DNA of 64,000 nucleotides from Ruminiclostridium cellobioparum subsp. termitidis CT1112 (GCF_000350485.1 NZ_AORV01000017.1:1-64000); one strand, 5' to 3'. Positions 8,860 through 17,809 are shown, counted from the stretch's first letter. Translations and numbers: made by a program. The notes: generated by a model not told the origin, from the letters alone.

Positions 8860-9030
8860 CTATTGCTGTTGAGGAGCATCAACAGGACATACATTTGCAC
8901 AAGCGCCGCATTCGATGCAAGCATCAGCGTCTATTACATATACGCTATCACCAGCAGCTATGCATGATACCGGACATTCTGATTCGCATGCTCCACAGCT
9001 GATGCATGATTCAGTAATAAAATATGCCAT
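8860..9030 (-). CDS. Small 2[4Fe-4S] ferredoxin
   Basis: This 56-aa electron carrier starts at ATG 9030 behind AGGAGGTG. It has two cluster motifs, CISCGACESECPV (residues about 9-21) and CIECGACANVCPV (about 38-50), each CxxCxxCxxxCP, which is the arrangement of clostridial 2[4Fe-4S] ferredoxins. It begins MAYFIT and is close in form to the second ferredoxin at 26893-27060. It has its own terminator at 8810-8845. It lies between yaaT and yabB, where Bacillus subtilis has yabA, the replication-initiation regulator. The redox partner is unknown. Confidence 0.95.
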   Translation of the reverse strand: MAYFITESCISCGACESECPVSCIAAGDSVYVIDADACIECGACANVCPVDAPQQQ

Positions 9031-9207
9031 TTAAAAACACCTCCTAATAATTAAGGAAAAACAAGCATTTGAAATATGTTTTTCGCTCTTATTTTACCAT
9101 CATTTTTGTCAAATGACAAATTAAATTATAAAATTTTTTAAACTTTAAATTTAAGCAAAATCCCCTTAACCAATGGTATTTTTACGCATTTCGGATTTCA
9201 CTGAAAA

Positions 9208-10083
9208 CTAGTCCTCAAGCTGTTTCAAGACTTCCAGGTCTATATCCAGGTCATCGTTGGCAGCAGCATTCTTGATCAGCTTTACTTCGCCTTCCTTGTA
9301 ATTGTAAACCCTCAGCTCCGTTTCCTTGCCAATGTCCAGCTTTATCTTCAAAATTTCCTTGAGCAGATTCACTTCAACCACAGTTCCCTGTCCTTCGGGA
9401 GTTTCAACTATTGCACCCACCTTGGGCACCCTGTCCAGCAAATCCTCATAGGCTTCCTGCTCGTATTTCAGGCAGCACATAAGTCTTCCGCAGGTGCCTG
9501 AAATCTTTGTGGGATTAAGGGAAAGCGACTGTTCCTTTGCCATCTTTATTGATACCGGCTGGAATTCACCAAGGAAGGAGTTACAGCAGAGCACTCTCCC
9601 GCAGATACCTATTCCGCCCATCATCTTCGATTCATCGCGTACACCTATCTGCCTCAGTTCTATTCTTGTCTTGAATACTGCGGCCAGATCCTTGACCAGC
9701 TCTCTGAAATCCACTCTTCCGTCGGCTGTGAAATAAAACAGCACTTTATTGTTGTCAAAGGTATATTCTACGTCTATGAGCTTCATATCCAGCTTGTGGT
9801 CATTTATTTTTTGCAGGCATATATCGTATGCCTCTTTTTCCTTTTTATCGTTCTCGGCAGCATGAGCTATATCTTCATCAGTGGCTATCCGTATGACCTT
9901 TTTGAGGGGAGCCACAATTTCCGACTCTTCAACTTCCCTGTTTGGCACTACAACAAGTCCGAATTCGATTCCTCTCGCTGTTTCAACTATTACATTCCTG
10001 TTTAAATCTATAATCAGTTCTCCGGGATCGAAATAGTAAATTTTCCCGGCAGTTTTAAATCTGACACCTACAACTTTTACCAT
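9208..10083 (-). CDS. ricT: PSP1 domain protein RicT (YaaT)
   Basis: RicT is a PSP1-domain protein that in Bacillus subtilis forms the Fe-S-containing RicA-RicF-RicT complex; that complex acts on RNase Y-dependent RNA processing and speeds Spo0A phosphorylation. The 291-aa product carries the conserved cysteine clusters GICGRVLCCNSF and GTCGRLMCCLKYE (about residues 158-200), the expected Fe-S ligands. The start is put at ATG 10083 because AAGGAAA lies about 10 nt upstream; a TTG one codon earlier is the alternative. It is downstream of holB with an 18-nt gap, in the yaaT position of the conserved cluster. Confidence 0.94.
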   Translation of the reverse strand: MVKVVGVRFKTAGKIYYFDPGELIIDLNRNVIVETARGIEFGLVVVPNREVEESEIVAPLKKVIRIATDEDIAHAAENDKKEKEAYDICLQKINDHKLDMKLIDVEYTFDNNKVLFYFTADGRVDFRELVKDLAAVFKTRIELRQIGVRDESKMMGGIGICGRVLCCNSFLGEFQPVSIKMAKEQSLSLNPTKISGTCGRLMCCLKYEQEAYEDLLDRVPKVGAIVETPEGQGTVVEVNLLKEILKIKLDIGKETELRVYNYKEGEVKLIKNAAANDDLDIDLEVLKQLED

Positions 10084-10101
10084 CAAAAAATTTCCTTTCT
10101 A

Positions 10102-11070
10102 TCAATAAACATAAGAATCTTTGATTTTCATAAGCATAACTTCAATCGCCAGTTGAAAGTTGGCATTGTACTCCAGGCTCCTTTTGGCACTCCAGACCGC
10201 ATTAATGCATTTCAGCATGGCCGAGAGTTTTGCACCGGCGTTCTCAATAATCATATCTTTTTTATCGGAATTAATCAATATGTTATAGTTTGAGGTCTGA
10301 TTATATATTATTATGTCCCTAAAAAACAGAAGCATTATTCTTAACATAAATTCTGTTCTGTCATTATTTTTTTCAAACAGCTCATATATTTTAAACACAT
10401 CACTGTCTCCCGGCTTAAGCAGTTGGTCTGCAGCCCGGATCACTTCATCCCTTGTCTCCAGGTACCCGGGGGATTCAACAAGCTCAAGAGCGGTACCTAC
10501 CACGCCGTCGGAATAGGAAACAATAAAGTCCCATTCCGGTTTCCTCCGGCCATACCTTTCTTCAAGTATCTGCATTATTTCCTCATCCCGGAGTTTTTCA
10601 AATAAAATTCTCTGACATCTGGACTTTACCGTAGGTGTTACCGCCGCCCCCGACTGCACCGTCAATATGAAAACCACATAGGGGGGCGGTTCCTCCAGGG
10701 ACTTTAAAAGCGCATTCTGAGCCTGTACAGTCATACTGTCGGCATCATTGATTATTATTATTTTATATCTGGAATAAAGGGGTCTGATGACCAGCCCCCT
10801 TAATACATTTCTTATGTCGTCAACGCTTATACTTTTATCTGCCGAATAAATCTCCTGAAAATCAGGATTTGAACCTTCTGCAAAGAGCCTGCAGGATTTG
10901 CATTCGCCGCAGGGAGCCTGCTCTCTTTCGCACATCAGCATTGCCGCAAAGGACAGCGCCGTTTCTCTTCTGCCGATTCCGTCAGGTCCCTCAAATATAT
11001 AAGCATGACCTACATTGTCATTTTTAATTATCTCCTGTAAGCTGGCCAGTATCTTCCGGTGACCTAACAC
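10102..11070 (-). CDS. holB: DNA polymerase III delta' subunit
   Basis: The delta' subunit is part of the clamp-loader complex that places the sliding clamp on DNA. The product (about 322 aa) has the AAA+ fold. Its degenerate Walker A (EGPDGIGRRETA, without the usual GKT) is a known trait of delta'. A zinc-binding cluster (C-x7-C-x2-C-x2-C within CEREQAPCGECKSC) and the SRC arginine-finger motif (VKSRCQRI, about residue 155) are present. The start is placed at GTG 11070, because GGAGGT lies five nucleotides upstream; the ATG at 11082 would have no ribosome binding site. Order with yaaR and yaaT matches Bacillus subtilis. Confidence 0.94.
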   Translation of the reverse strand: MLGHRKILASLQEIIKNDNVGHAYIFEGPDGIGRRETALSFAAMLMCEREQAPCGECKSCRLFAEGSNPDFQEIYSADKSISVDDIRNVLRGLVIRPLYSRYKIIIINDADSMTVQAQNALLKSLEEPPPYVVFILTVQSGAAVTPTVKSRCQRILFEKLRDEEIMQILEERYGRRKPEWDFIVSYSDGVVGTALELVESPGYLETRDEVIRAADQLLKPGDSDVFKIYELFEKNNDRTEFMLRIMLLFFRDIIIYNQTSNYNILINSDKKDMIIENAGAKLSAMLKCINAVWSAKRSLEYNANFQLAIEVMLMKIKDSYVY

Positions 11071-11149
11071 TTTAACCTCCATGTCCCATGTGCAGGGTCA
11101 ATTGAATTGATCCCCCGGGCTCTTCAAAAAGTATTTTCAATACTCTCCG

Positions 11150-11611
11150 TCATAACAGCAGGTCCAATATCAGACCTCTGATATCGTCGAGTTTCTTCAA
11201 TATGCTCAGATTGTCCTGTTCTGATTTCAGCACCTCATTTGTAAGCTCAATAAGTTCTTCATTGATCTTTTTTATTAAGGCATATACCCTATGCCTGCCG
11301 CGTCTGTCCAAAAAACTCTTTTTTGTGAAGCTGTGCGAATGGGAAACCGCTTCATCCAGAAATTCGGAAATAAGCTGCTTGTAGATCTTCAGATCACGAA
11401 TATCGGCTTTTTTCTCAAGCTTTTTACCCTGACTCTGGATCTTGTCAGCCAGAACCTTTATTCTCTCCTCATAATTCTTAAATTCCATCTTTTTTAGAGA
11501 GGCCGAAAAAGCAGTATCTCTTTCATTTCTTATGGTTCTTTCATCCCTTCCAGGGATTGCGTTGATACCTGAAGGATTTTTGGTTGTATCCTGTATCTTA
11601 ATGGCAAACAC
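11150..11611 (-). CDS. YaaR family protein (DUF327)
   Basis: This 153-aa, mostly helical, charged protein belongs to the YaaR/DUF327 family, which has no established function. It starts with GTG at 11611 after AGGATAGGAT. The C-terminal half (SFTKKSFLDRRGRHRVYALIKKIN, split here) is the recognisable part of the family. It lies between darA (yaaQ) and holB as in Bacillus subtilis, and the call rests on this order plus the family-like C-terminus. No membrane segment or cysteine motif is present. Confidence 0.85.
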   Translation of the reverse strand: MFAIKIQDTTKNPSGINAIPGRDERTIRNERDTAFSASLKKMEFKNYEERIKVLADKIQSQGKKLEKKADIRDLKIYKQLISEFLDEAVSHSHSFTKKSFLDRRGRHRVYALIKKINEELIELTNEVLKSEQDNLSILKKLDDIRGLILDLLL

Positions 11612-11663
11612 ATCCTATCCTGACTATTTTCACAGCTTCAGAATTAATTGTCATGCTGTACGA

Positions 11664-12002
11664 CTACGCTTTGTGGAATCTTTCAACATCCACAACAAAT
11701 ACTGTAGCTCCGCCGACAGTCACTTCAACAGGGTACGGCATGTACATTCCGTTCATTCCGTTCATGCCTCCCGGTGTTGCAGGGGTATTTATAACCTGTT
11801 TCCTGCTCTTTGATTTCTTTTCAATTATGGCTATTACTTCGTCCAGTTTTTCTTCTTCAACACCCACTAAAAGTGTTGTGTTTCCCGCCTTGAGGAAACC
11901 TCCGGAAGAGCACATTTTTGTGACTCCGAAACCGTTTTTGTTCAGTTCTTCCATAACCTTGTGGCCATCCTCATCATGAACAATTGCAAATACCAGTTTC
12001 AT
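11664..12002 (-). CDS. darA: Cyclic-di-AMP receptor DarA (YaaQ, PII-like)
   Basis: This 112-aa PII-like trimer-forming protein binds cyclic di-AMP in its homologues. The sequence opens MKLVFAIVHDEDGHKVMEEL and includes the FGVTKMCSSGGFLKAGNTTL region (about residues 26-45) that forms the nucleotide-binding loop; the TLLVGVEEEKLDEVI strand-helix and the C-terminal VTVGGATVFVVDVERFHK are typical. AAAGGAGG precedes the ATG. It follows tmk by 15 nt. The downstream partner of DarA is not known in general. Confidence 0.94.
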   Translation of the reverse strand: MKLVFAIVHDEDGHKVMEELNKNGFGVTKMCSSGGFLKAGNTTLLVGVEEEKLDEVIAIIEKKSKSRKQVINTPATPGGMNGMNGMYMPYPVEVTVGGATVFVVDVERFHKA

Positions 12003-12017
12003 AGCAAAGCCTCCTTT

Positions 12018-12638
12018 TTAAAATAATTCATCAATATAATCTCTTACTTGAGAGGAAATCTCCTCAATGGATTTTGCAGCATCAATTGTCTTTATTCTTT
12101 CGGGATACAGAATGGACAGCTTCTTATAGCCGTCATATACGCGTCTGTGGAAGTCCAGTTTTTCCTGCTCGATCCTGTCGGCCCCGGTGGAATTTATCCT
12201 CCGTCTTACTGATATTTCAGGGTCTATATCCAGAAAAAAAGTTATGTCCGGCACTGTTCCATTAACGGCAATCCTGTTCACATCCGCTATGATTTTCAGA
12301 TCCATGCCTCTTCCTCCGCCCTGGTATGCATAGCTTGAATCCACATATCTGTCACAAATGACAATCTTGCCCTTTTCAACTGCCGGCTCTATGACTTCTG
12401 CCACGTGCTGCGCTCTCGATGCGGCATACAGAATCATTTCGGTCAAAGGGACAATCTCCTTGTTCCGGGGATCCAATACCAGATCACGTATTATTTCACT
12501 TATTCTGGTTCCGCCGGGTTCACGGGATAAAACCACCTCATAGCCCTTTCCCTGCATATACTCCTCAAGTAATTTTATCTGTGTCGTCTTTCCCGATCCG
12601 TCAGTACCTTCAAAAGTAATAAATAAGCCTTTGTTCAT
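12018..12638 (-). CDS. tmk: Thymidylate kinase
   Basis: Tmk phosphorylates dTMP to dTDP with ATP. The 206-aa product shows the P-loop FEGTDGSGKTTQ (residues about 8-19), the DR(Y/F) signature in CDRYVDSSYAYQGGGRGM (about 92-109) and the lid region before it. The start is ATG 12638, nine nucleotides after AAAGGA; the frame can be extended to TTG 12656, but that start would overlap the ribosome binding site. It is followed by darA, as in Bacillus subtilis, and preceded by the decarboxylase gene. Confidence 0.96.
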   Translation of the reverse strand: MNKGLFITFEGTDGSGKTTQIKLLEEYMQGKGYEVVLSREPGGTRISEIIRDLVLDPRNKEIVPLTEMILYAASRAQHVAEVIEPAVEKGKIVICDRYVDSSYAYQGGGRGMDLKIIADVNRIAVNGTVPDITFFLDIDPEISVRRRINSTGADRIEQEKLDFHRRVYDGYKKLSILYPERIKTIDAAKSIEEISSQVRDYIDELF

Positions 12639-12755
12639 TCGCCTGCATCCTTTCAAGCCATTATCCTTTGTAATAAATCATTTTTTAATATACTTTATTA
12701 TAACATAACATCATTTAATCTCTTTAATATTTTTTTAGGCAAAAACGGTAAGTTA

Positions 12756-14228
12756 TCATTTATCCTCTTCTATTACCCGGATACCGTCATTGCCGGTAAT
12801 TCCGTTTACCTTGCCTCCGGCGGCAATTATACCGGCAATATATTGTATGCAGGCACCGGTTATTATTTCCCCGGGGTACAGGAGAGGGATTCCCGGAGGA
12901 TATGGAGTTATGATATCAGCACTTATCCTTCCCGCGCTTTCCATCAGTGAAATTTCCTCCCTTTTTGAATAAAAGGCCTGCCAGGGAAGCAGCTTTAAAC
13001 TCCCGTCCTCTTCTCCCGTTCCCATTCCCTTTAATATACTGCGCAGTTTCTCGGCCTTATACTCCCGGCCGGGCCGGAATTCGTCACCGGCTAAAGCTTT
13101 TAATGCCTTCAGCAGCTCTGTCATGCTCTCCCTTGTGTCAGCCACCGTAGTGATTATTACCAAATTTTCATAGTCGGCCATCTCTATCTGCGTCCGGTAC
13201 TTTTCCCTTAAAAGCTTCTCAGCAAGGTAGCCGCTTATCCCAAGAGCCTTAAGATTTATTACAAGTCTGGTGGGATCCTGTATAGCTTTTATACCCATTT
13301 TTGCGGCCGGCAAAACCTTGTATACACCGGTTTTTTCTATTTCCCTCCCAAACCAGCTGTTGATATCCAGCAGTTCCTCCAGCTTTGTCCTGCCCTCCCG
13401 CTCCATCAGTTCCCTGGCTATATCGAGGTAGGCCATTATGATATATGAAGGGCTTGAGGTCTGAAGCATGGCCAAATTGAGTGCTAGTCTGTCCATATCA
13501 ACCCTGTTTCCCTTCACATGGAGGTATGCCCCCTGTGTAACTGCCGGCAAAGTTTTATGCGCGCTTTGAATACATATATCTGCGCCGTGCTCCAGCGCCG
13601 GAGGAGGCAGCCTGTCACTGAAGGCCAGATGTGCGCCGTGTGCCTCATCCACTATCAATATCTTTCCATATGAATGCACCAGGCTGCATATTTTTTCAAT
13701 ATCGCTGCATATGCCGTAATAGTTGGGCCTGGTTATGAGCACGGCGGTGGCATCCGGATTGGCGCGCAGCGCATTCTCCACGCTTTCCGGTTTTATTTCG
13801 GCAGACAGGGCGAATTCCTCATTAAACCCCGGCCGGACAAAAACAGGTTCTGCCCCCGAAAGGATAAGGCCTGACGCTACAGCTCTATGGGAGTCCCTTC
13901 CCACAATGATTTTTTGACCCCGGGCGCAGACACTCATCACAGCCGCCTGCACCCCGCAGGTAGACCCGTTCACAAGAAAGAAGGTCTTATCTGCACCAAA
14001 TGCCTTTGCAGCCTTCTCCTGAGCCTCCTTTATAATGCCTTCGGGATAGTGGAGATTATCTGTGCCCTCCACCTCGGTGACGTCCAGCTGCAGCAGGTCC
14101 TGCGCAAGCTGTCCCGGAACTCCCCTGCCCAGCTTGTGTCCCGGCATATGAAAAATATTTATATTCTCTTCCGCGTACTTGCGCAGATAATTGTATATTG
14201 GAGTGTTATAGGCTTTAATTTTTATCAC
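12756..14228 (-). CDS. PLP-dependent Orn/Lys/Arg decarboxylase family protein (YaaO-like)
   Basis: This 490-aa fold-type I PLP enzyme belongs to the family that decarboxylates ornithine, lysine or arginine to polyamines. FHMPGHKLGRG (about residues 25-36), the VDEAHGAHLAF motif and the PLP-binding lysine K225 in SAHKTLPAVTQG are all present. It is the short form without an N-terminal receiver-like wing domain, like YaaO/SpeA of Bacillus. The annotated start is GTG 14228, which has a poor ribosome site; a GGTG-led ATT codon at 14219 is an alternative. The exact substrate cannot be decided from the sequence. Confidence 0.9.
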   Translation of the reverse strand: MIKIKAYNTPIYNYLRKYAEENINIFHMPGHKLGRGVPGQLAQDLLQLDVTEVEGTDNLHYPEGIIKEAQEKAAKAFGADKTFFLVNGSTCGVQAAVMSVCARGQKIIVGRDSHRAVASGLILSGAEPVFVRPGFNEEFALSAEIKPESVENALRANPDATAVLITRPNYYGICSDIEKICSLVHSYGKILIVDEAHGAHLAFSDRLPPPALEHGADICIQSAHKTLPAVTQGAYLHVKGNRVDMDRLALNLAMLQTSSPSYIIMAYLDIARELMEREGRTKLEELLDINSWFGREIEKTGVYKVLPAAKMGIKAIQDPTRLVINLKALGISGYLAEKLLREKYRTQIEMADYENLVIITTVADTRESMTELLKALKALAGDEFRPGREYKAEKLRSILKGMGTGEEDGSLKLLPWQAFYSKREEISLMESAGRISADIITPYPPGIPLLYPGEIITGACIQYIAGIIAAGGKVNGITGNDGIRVIEEDK

Positions 14229-14349
14229 CTGCTTTTATATTAATATCCATTATAGTTTTTATTACAGCGTTCAAACCACTGGCTTCATTGGCTTTATTAA
14301 AGCCCAATTACATTATTGACCATAAGCAGGGAGGTGTCAACAATCCCTA

Positions 14350-14414
14350 TTGACAATTATTAGTATTAGTCATACTATAATATTGAACAAATGTTCAATG
14401 AACTTTTGTTCAAT
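14350..14414 (+). promoter_or_regulatory. Promoter with TetR-type palindromic operator
   Basis: A -35 TTGACA (14350-14355) is followed by TACTAT (14373-14378, 17-nt spacer) or TATAAT (14376-14381). Immediately downstream, ATTGAACA and TGTTCAAT form an 8-bp inverted repeat with a 2-nt centre (14382-14399), and a further TTTGTTCAAT arm (14405-14414) makes a second, longer pairing. The sites overlap the expected transcription start of the oxidoreductase-tetR operon, so binding there would block transcription. The TetR at 16003 is the obvious candidate. Confidence 0.7.
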
Positions 14415-14485
14415 ATTAATTAAAATGTCATGTAATAAAAATTATAATTTCCAATAGTCTGTAAATAACGTTCAAGGAGGGTTTT

Positions 14486-15940
14486 ATGAGTAAAAAAGTT
14501 TTGATTATCGGTGCCGGCCTGGCGGGCATAAGTACAGGAATCTATTTGCAAAAACAGGGAATCCAGACCGAGATCTTTGAAATATCCGGGCAGGCCGGCG
14601 GCATGTGCATAGCCTGGGAACGCCGGGGCTACAGGTTTGACGGCTGCATTCACTGGATGGTTGGAACAAAGGCCGGTACTCCGTTTTATAATTTATACCG
14701 CGAAGTACACGCACTGGAGGAAGACACAGTAATCTACAATGCCCGAAGTATCAAAACCGAATTTGACGGAATAACCTATGAAATTCCAATGACCTTGAAA
14801 CCCTTTAAGAACTTTTTGATATCAGTCTCCCCGGAAGACAGTGCCAAAATCGAGGCCCTTTGTGCCGAGATAGAGACTATGATAACCACCAATATGCCAG
14901 CCGGGAGACCCACAGGGTTTCTGGAACTGCTGGATATTCTGAAAAACAGCCGGGGCTTTTTGAATCTGGCAAGAAAATATGTGGGAATACATATGCGGGA
15001 CTATGTGGAAGCCCTGAAAAATTCCACATTGAAGTCAATTTTATATTATCTGATGCCTCCCCAGTATTCCTTTTTCGGCCTGATAATGATGCTGGGTACC
15101 CGCATGTGCGGTAATGCGGGTTATCCTCTGGGAGGCGCCCATGACGTTATAAACAGGATGGAAGGATACTACAGGGAATTGGGCGGCAACATTCATTTTT
15201 CGTCCAAAGTGGATAAAATCGTATTGGAAGACGGAAAGGCCGCAGCTCTGGAATCCGGGGGCCGGCTTTACCAGGCAGACGCCATAGTGGCGGCCTGTGA
15301 TATGTATGATGTCCTCAAGAACATGCTGGGCGGCAGGTTTGCCCACAAGCAGCTGGACCCCCTGCTTGAGTCGGCCGAGCTGTTTCCTCCCATAACTGTG
15401 GCGTCCTTCGGACTTAATAAAAAATTCAATCTGCCATTTTCACATAACTTTGAGTGCCCGGAGGGAATCAAAATTGATTCCGAGAAAGTTTCCCACTACT
15501 TAAATATCCGCTCCTTTGAATTCGACCCGTCCTCCGCCCCCGAGAACTGTAGCAGTGTCATGGTGGTACTGGAGTCAACACTTGAATACTGGCAGGCTTT
15601 GCGCCGGGAAAACCCTGAAAACTACCGCACAAGGAAGGAGGAACTGGCCCGGGAAGTAATTTCAGCTCTGGACAAACGGATCCCCGGATTTAAAGATGCC
15701 GTGGAAGTAACCGATATAGCCACTCCCGCCACATATATCCGGTATGCAAATCTGTACAGGGGTTCCTGGGAAGGCTTCGCTCCAACTCCCTCCTCCTTTA
15801 AATACAGCATAAAGAAGAAAATCGCTGGAATTGATGGCCTCTTTCTCTGCGGACAGTGGACAACTGTGGGCGGAGGGATATGTACGGCAGTGGAGAGCGG
15901 TAAGGAAGCTTCCAGAGCCGCGGCAAAATATCTGAAATAA
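14486..15940 (+). CDS. FAD-dependent oxidoreductase, phytoene desaturase (CrtI)-like
   Basis: This 484-aa flavoprotein has the N-terminal dinucleotide-binding motif KKVLIIGAGLAGISTGIYLQ (residues about 4-23), followed by the acidic E at the end of the second strand (EIFEISGQAGGMC). The C-terminal region GLFLCGQWTTVGGGICTAVESGK is the second FAD-contact motif of amine-oxidase/CrtI-like enzymes. AAGGAGG precedes the ATG. A tetR gene follows 62 nt downstream, and both lie behind the palindromic operator at 14382. The substrate is unknown; relatives are annotated as phytoene desaturase or NAD(P)-binding protein without proof. Confidence 0.85.
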   Translation: MSKKVLIIGAGLAGISTGIYLQKQGIQTEIFEISGQAGGMCIAWERRGYRFDGCIHWMVGTKAGTPFYNLYREVHALEEDTVIYNARSIKTEFDGITYEIPMTLKPFKNFLISVSPEDSAKIEALCAEIETMITTNMPAGRPTGFLELLDILKNSRGFLNLARKYVGIHMRDYVEALKNSTLKSILYYLMPPQYSFFGLIMMLGTRMCGNAGYPLGGAHDVINRMEGYYRELGGNIHFSSKVDKIVLEDGKAAALESGGRLYQADAIVAACDMYDVLKNMLGGRFAHKQLDPLLESAELFPPITVASFGLNKKFNLPFSHNFECPEGIKIDSEKVSHYLNIRSFEFDPSSAPENCSSVMVVLESTLEYWQALRRENPENYRTRKEELAREVISALDKRIPGFKDAVEVTDIATPATYIRYANLYRGSWEGFAPTPSSFKYSIKKKIAGIDGLFLCGQWTTVGGGICTAVESGKEASRAAAKYLK

Positions 15941-16002
15941 TATATGGCCCCCAGGCCTCAGCCACGGTATAATATTAGAAATAATAAATGACAGAGGTAC
16001 TT

Positions 16003-16596
16003 ATGAACAAAAGAGAACAGCAGCGTCTTGACCGCAGAAACCAGATACTCAATTGCAGTCTTGATATGATCATCAGCCGGGGTTATGCCGCCACAACCAT
16101 AAGAGACATAGCTAAAAAATTAAATATAAGCACGGGCTTGTTCTTCAACTACTTTGATTCCAAGGAAAGTGTCTATGAAGAGCTGGTAAGATACGGAATG
16201 TCAGGGCCCCAGACTGTACTCCAGGTACTTGAGAACAGCAGCGGCTCACCTGTGGGCTGCTTCGAACAACTCACGGCAGGAATTTTTAAAGCTCTGAAGA
16301 CTGACTCAATGACGGCAAAAATGTTTCTTCTCATGCCCCAGGCAATGAATTCCGAGGGAGTTCCCCAAAACATAAAACAAATAGTCGCCGAATTTGATCC
16401 CATGTCGCCCGTCCTTCCTTTTATCCTGAAGGGACAGGAGCTGGGAGAAATAAAACAGGGAAATCCCGAGGCACTGGCCCTTGCTTATTGGAGTGCCATA
16501 CAGGGGATTGCCGAATGTGTTGTTCTCCACCCTCAGATACCAATGCCGGAAAGCAGCTGGATAGTTGATATCCTGAGGGCGAAACCCGACGAATAA
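16003..16596 (+). CDS. TetR family transcriptional regulator
   Basis: This is a 197-aa one-component repressor. The helix-turn-helix (TTIRDIAKKLNISTGLFFNY, residues about 31-50) followed by FDSKESVYEEL is diagnostic. The ATG at 16003 is chosen because AGAGGT lies four nucleotides before it; an in-frame ATG at 15988 has no such site. The C-terminal ligand domain is not assignable to a ligand. It probably represses its own operon through the palindromes at 14382-14414. A perfect terminator hairpin follows. Confidence 0.92.
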   Translation: MNKREQQRLDRRNQILNCSLDMIISRGYAATTIRDIAKKLNISTGLFFNYFDSKESVYEELVRYGMSGPQTVLQVLENSSGSPVGCFEQLTAGIFKALKTDSMTAKMFLLMPQAMNSEGVPQNIKQIVAEFDPMSPVLPFILKGQELGEIKQGNPEALALAYWSAIQGIAECVVLHPQIPMPESSWIVDILRAKPDE

Positions 16597-16625
16597 AAAA
16601 TGAATTATTCATACATAGTGATCAA

Positions 16626-16670
16626 GGCCGGTGAACGCCCCACTGACGTACACCGGCCCCTTTTTCTCTT
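16626..16670 (+). terminator. Terminator after tetR
   Basis: GGCCGGTG (16626-16633) pairs perfectly with CACCGGCC (16651-16658) over a 17-nt loop and is followed by CCTTTTTCTCTT. It separates tetR from the convergent oxidoreductase gene ending at 16680. Confidence 0.85.
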
Positions 16671-16679
16671 ACACTATAT

Positions 16680-17753
16680 TTACTTTAGCCTGACAGCTTG
16701 CATCTGTGCTTTGACACAAAGTTCGGCCGCCTTAAAGGCATGTTCCTGGGTCATGGCATTTTCGGTCCTGTTCATGCAATCGAGGATAAGCTGTCCGAAG
16801 TAAGGGTAGCCCACTTTTCCCCGTATGTCATAAGCTTTTTCTTCTTTCCGGTTGGCCAGGAAAACCGTACCTCCCCCATTATTTACTGCTATATTTACAT
16901 ATTTGCGGAGCTCGATATAGCCTTCCGTCCCAAGGATAAAGGTCCTTCCATCCCCCCAGGTGGAGAGCCCGTCGGGAGTAAACCAGTCCACCCGGAAGTA
17001 CCCCGAAGCACCGTTATCGGCTACAAGGGTCGCGTCACCGAAGTCATCCAGCTCGGGATATTCGGGATGTGCATAGTTTGCTATCTGGCTGCGTACCACG
17101 GCTGCATCCCTTGCCCCTGTATAATAAAGGAACTGTTCTATCTGATGGCTCCCGATATCGCAGAGGATACCTCCGTATTTTTCCTTGAGGAAAAACCACC
17201 CGGGCCTTGCCGGAGCACTCAACCTGTGAGGGCCCATTCCAATTGTCTGGATAACCTTTCCTATGGCTCCCTGTTCTATGAGCTGTCCCGCAAATATTGC
17301 GTCTTCCACATGCAGGCGCTCACTGTAATAAACCGCATATTTCCTTCCGGTAGCCTTAACCTTTGCCTTTGCCGCTTCAAGCTGCTCAAGGGTTGTCAAA
17401 GGGGCCTTGTCGGTAAAGTAATCCTTGCCGGCCTCCATAACACGCAGCCCTAAAGCACAGCGTTCCGAGGTAACGGCCGCACCGGCCACAAGTTTTATTT
17501 CGGGATCGGACAATACCTCTTCCTCACTTCCTGCACGTCTTGCCTGTGGAAACAAGCTGCCGTATCTGTCCATCTTTCCGGGATCGGAATCGTAAATCCA
17601 TTTTAAGGTTCCGCCTGCTTCTATAAGGCCGTTGCACATGCCGCCTATGTGCGCATGATCCAGGCATACGGCCGCAAACATGAATTCACCCGGCTTCACC
17701 ACGGGGTTTGGCTTTCCCTTTGGCATATAGTTCATTCCTTCCACTCTTTCCAT
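16680..17753 (-). CDS. Gfo/Idh/MocA family oxidoreductase (variant motifs)
   Basis: This roughly 357-aa protein belongs to the NAD(P)-dependent sugar dehydrogenase superfamily. The second domain is clear (KEKYGGILCDIGSHQIEQFLY, about residues 195-215). Two motifs differ from the norm: the Rossmann start reads FAAVCLDHAHIGG without a GxGxxG, and the EKP motif reads DKAP, keeping only the catalytic Lys. This may be a subfamily with changed cofactor binding. Start 17753 is chosen because AAGGAG lies 9 nt upstream; a GTG/ATG nine nucleotides earlier touches that site. It follows a second family member by 56 nt. Confidence 0.88.
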   Translation of the reverse strand: MERVEGMNYMPKGKPNPVVKPGEFMFAAVCLDHAHIGGMCNGLIEAGGTLKWIYDSDPGKMDRYGSLFPQARRAGSEEEVLSDPEIKLVAGAAVTSERCALGLRVMEAGKDYFTDKAPLTTLEQLEAAKAKVKATGRKYAVYYSERLHVEDAIFAGQLIEQGAIGKVIQTIGMGPHRLSAPARPGWFFLKEKYGGILCDIGSHQIEQFLYYTGARDAAVVRSQIANYAHPEYPELDDFGDATLVADNGASGYFRVDWFTPDGLSTWGDGRTFILGTEGYIELRKYVNIAVNNGGGTVFLANRKEEKAYDIRGKVGYPYFGQLILDCMNRTENAMTQEHAFKAAELCVKAQMQAVRLK

Positions 17754-17809
17754 AGCCACCATCTCCTTTTCCGGCTCCCGCCGTCATTGCCCGCCGGCTT
17801 TCCAGCCAT

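Noticed and set aside
12639-12656. Upstream TTG start for tmk
   Set aside because: It would include the ribosome site AAAGGA that serves ATG 12638.
16698-17453. 251-codon frame on the + strand
   Set aside because: Antisense to a dehydrogenase gene; no recognisable domain.
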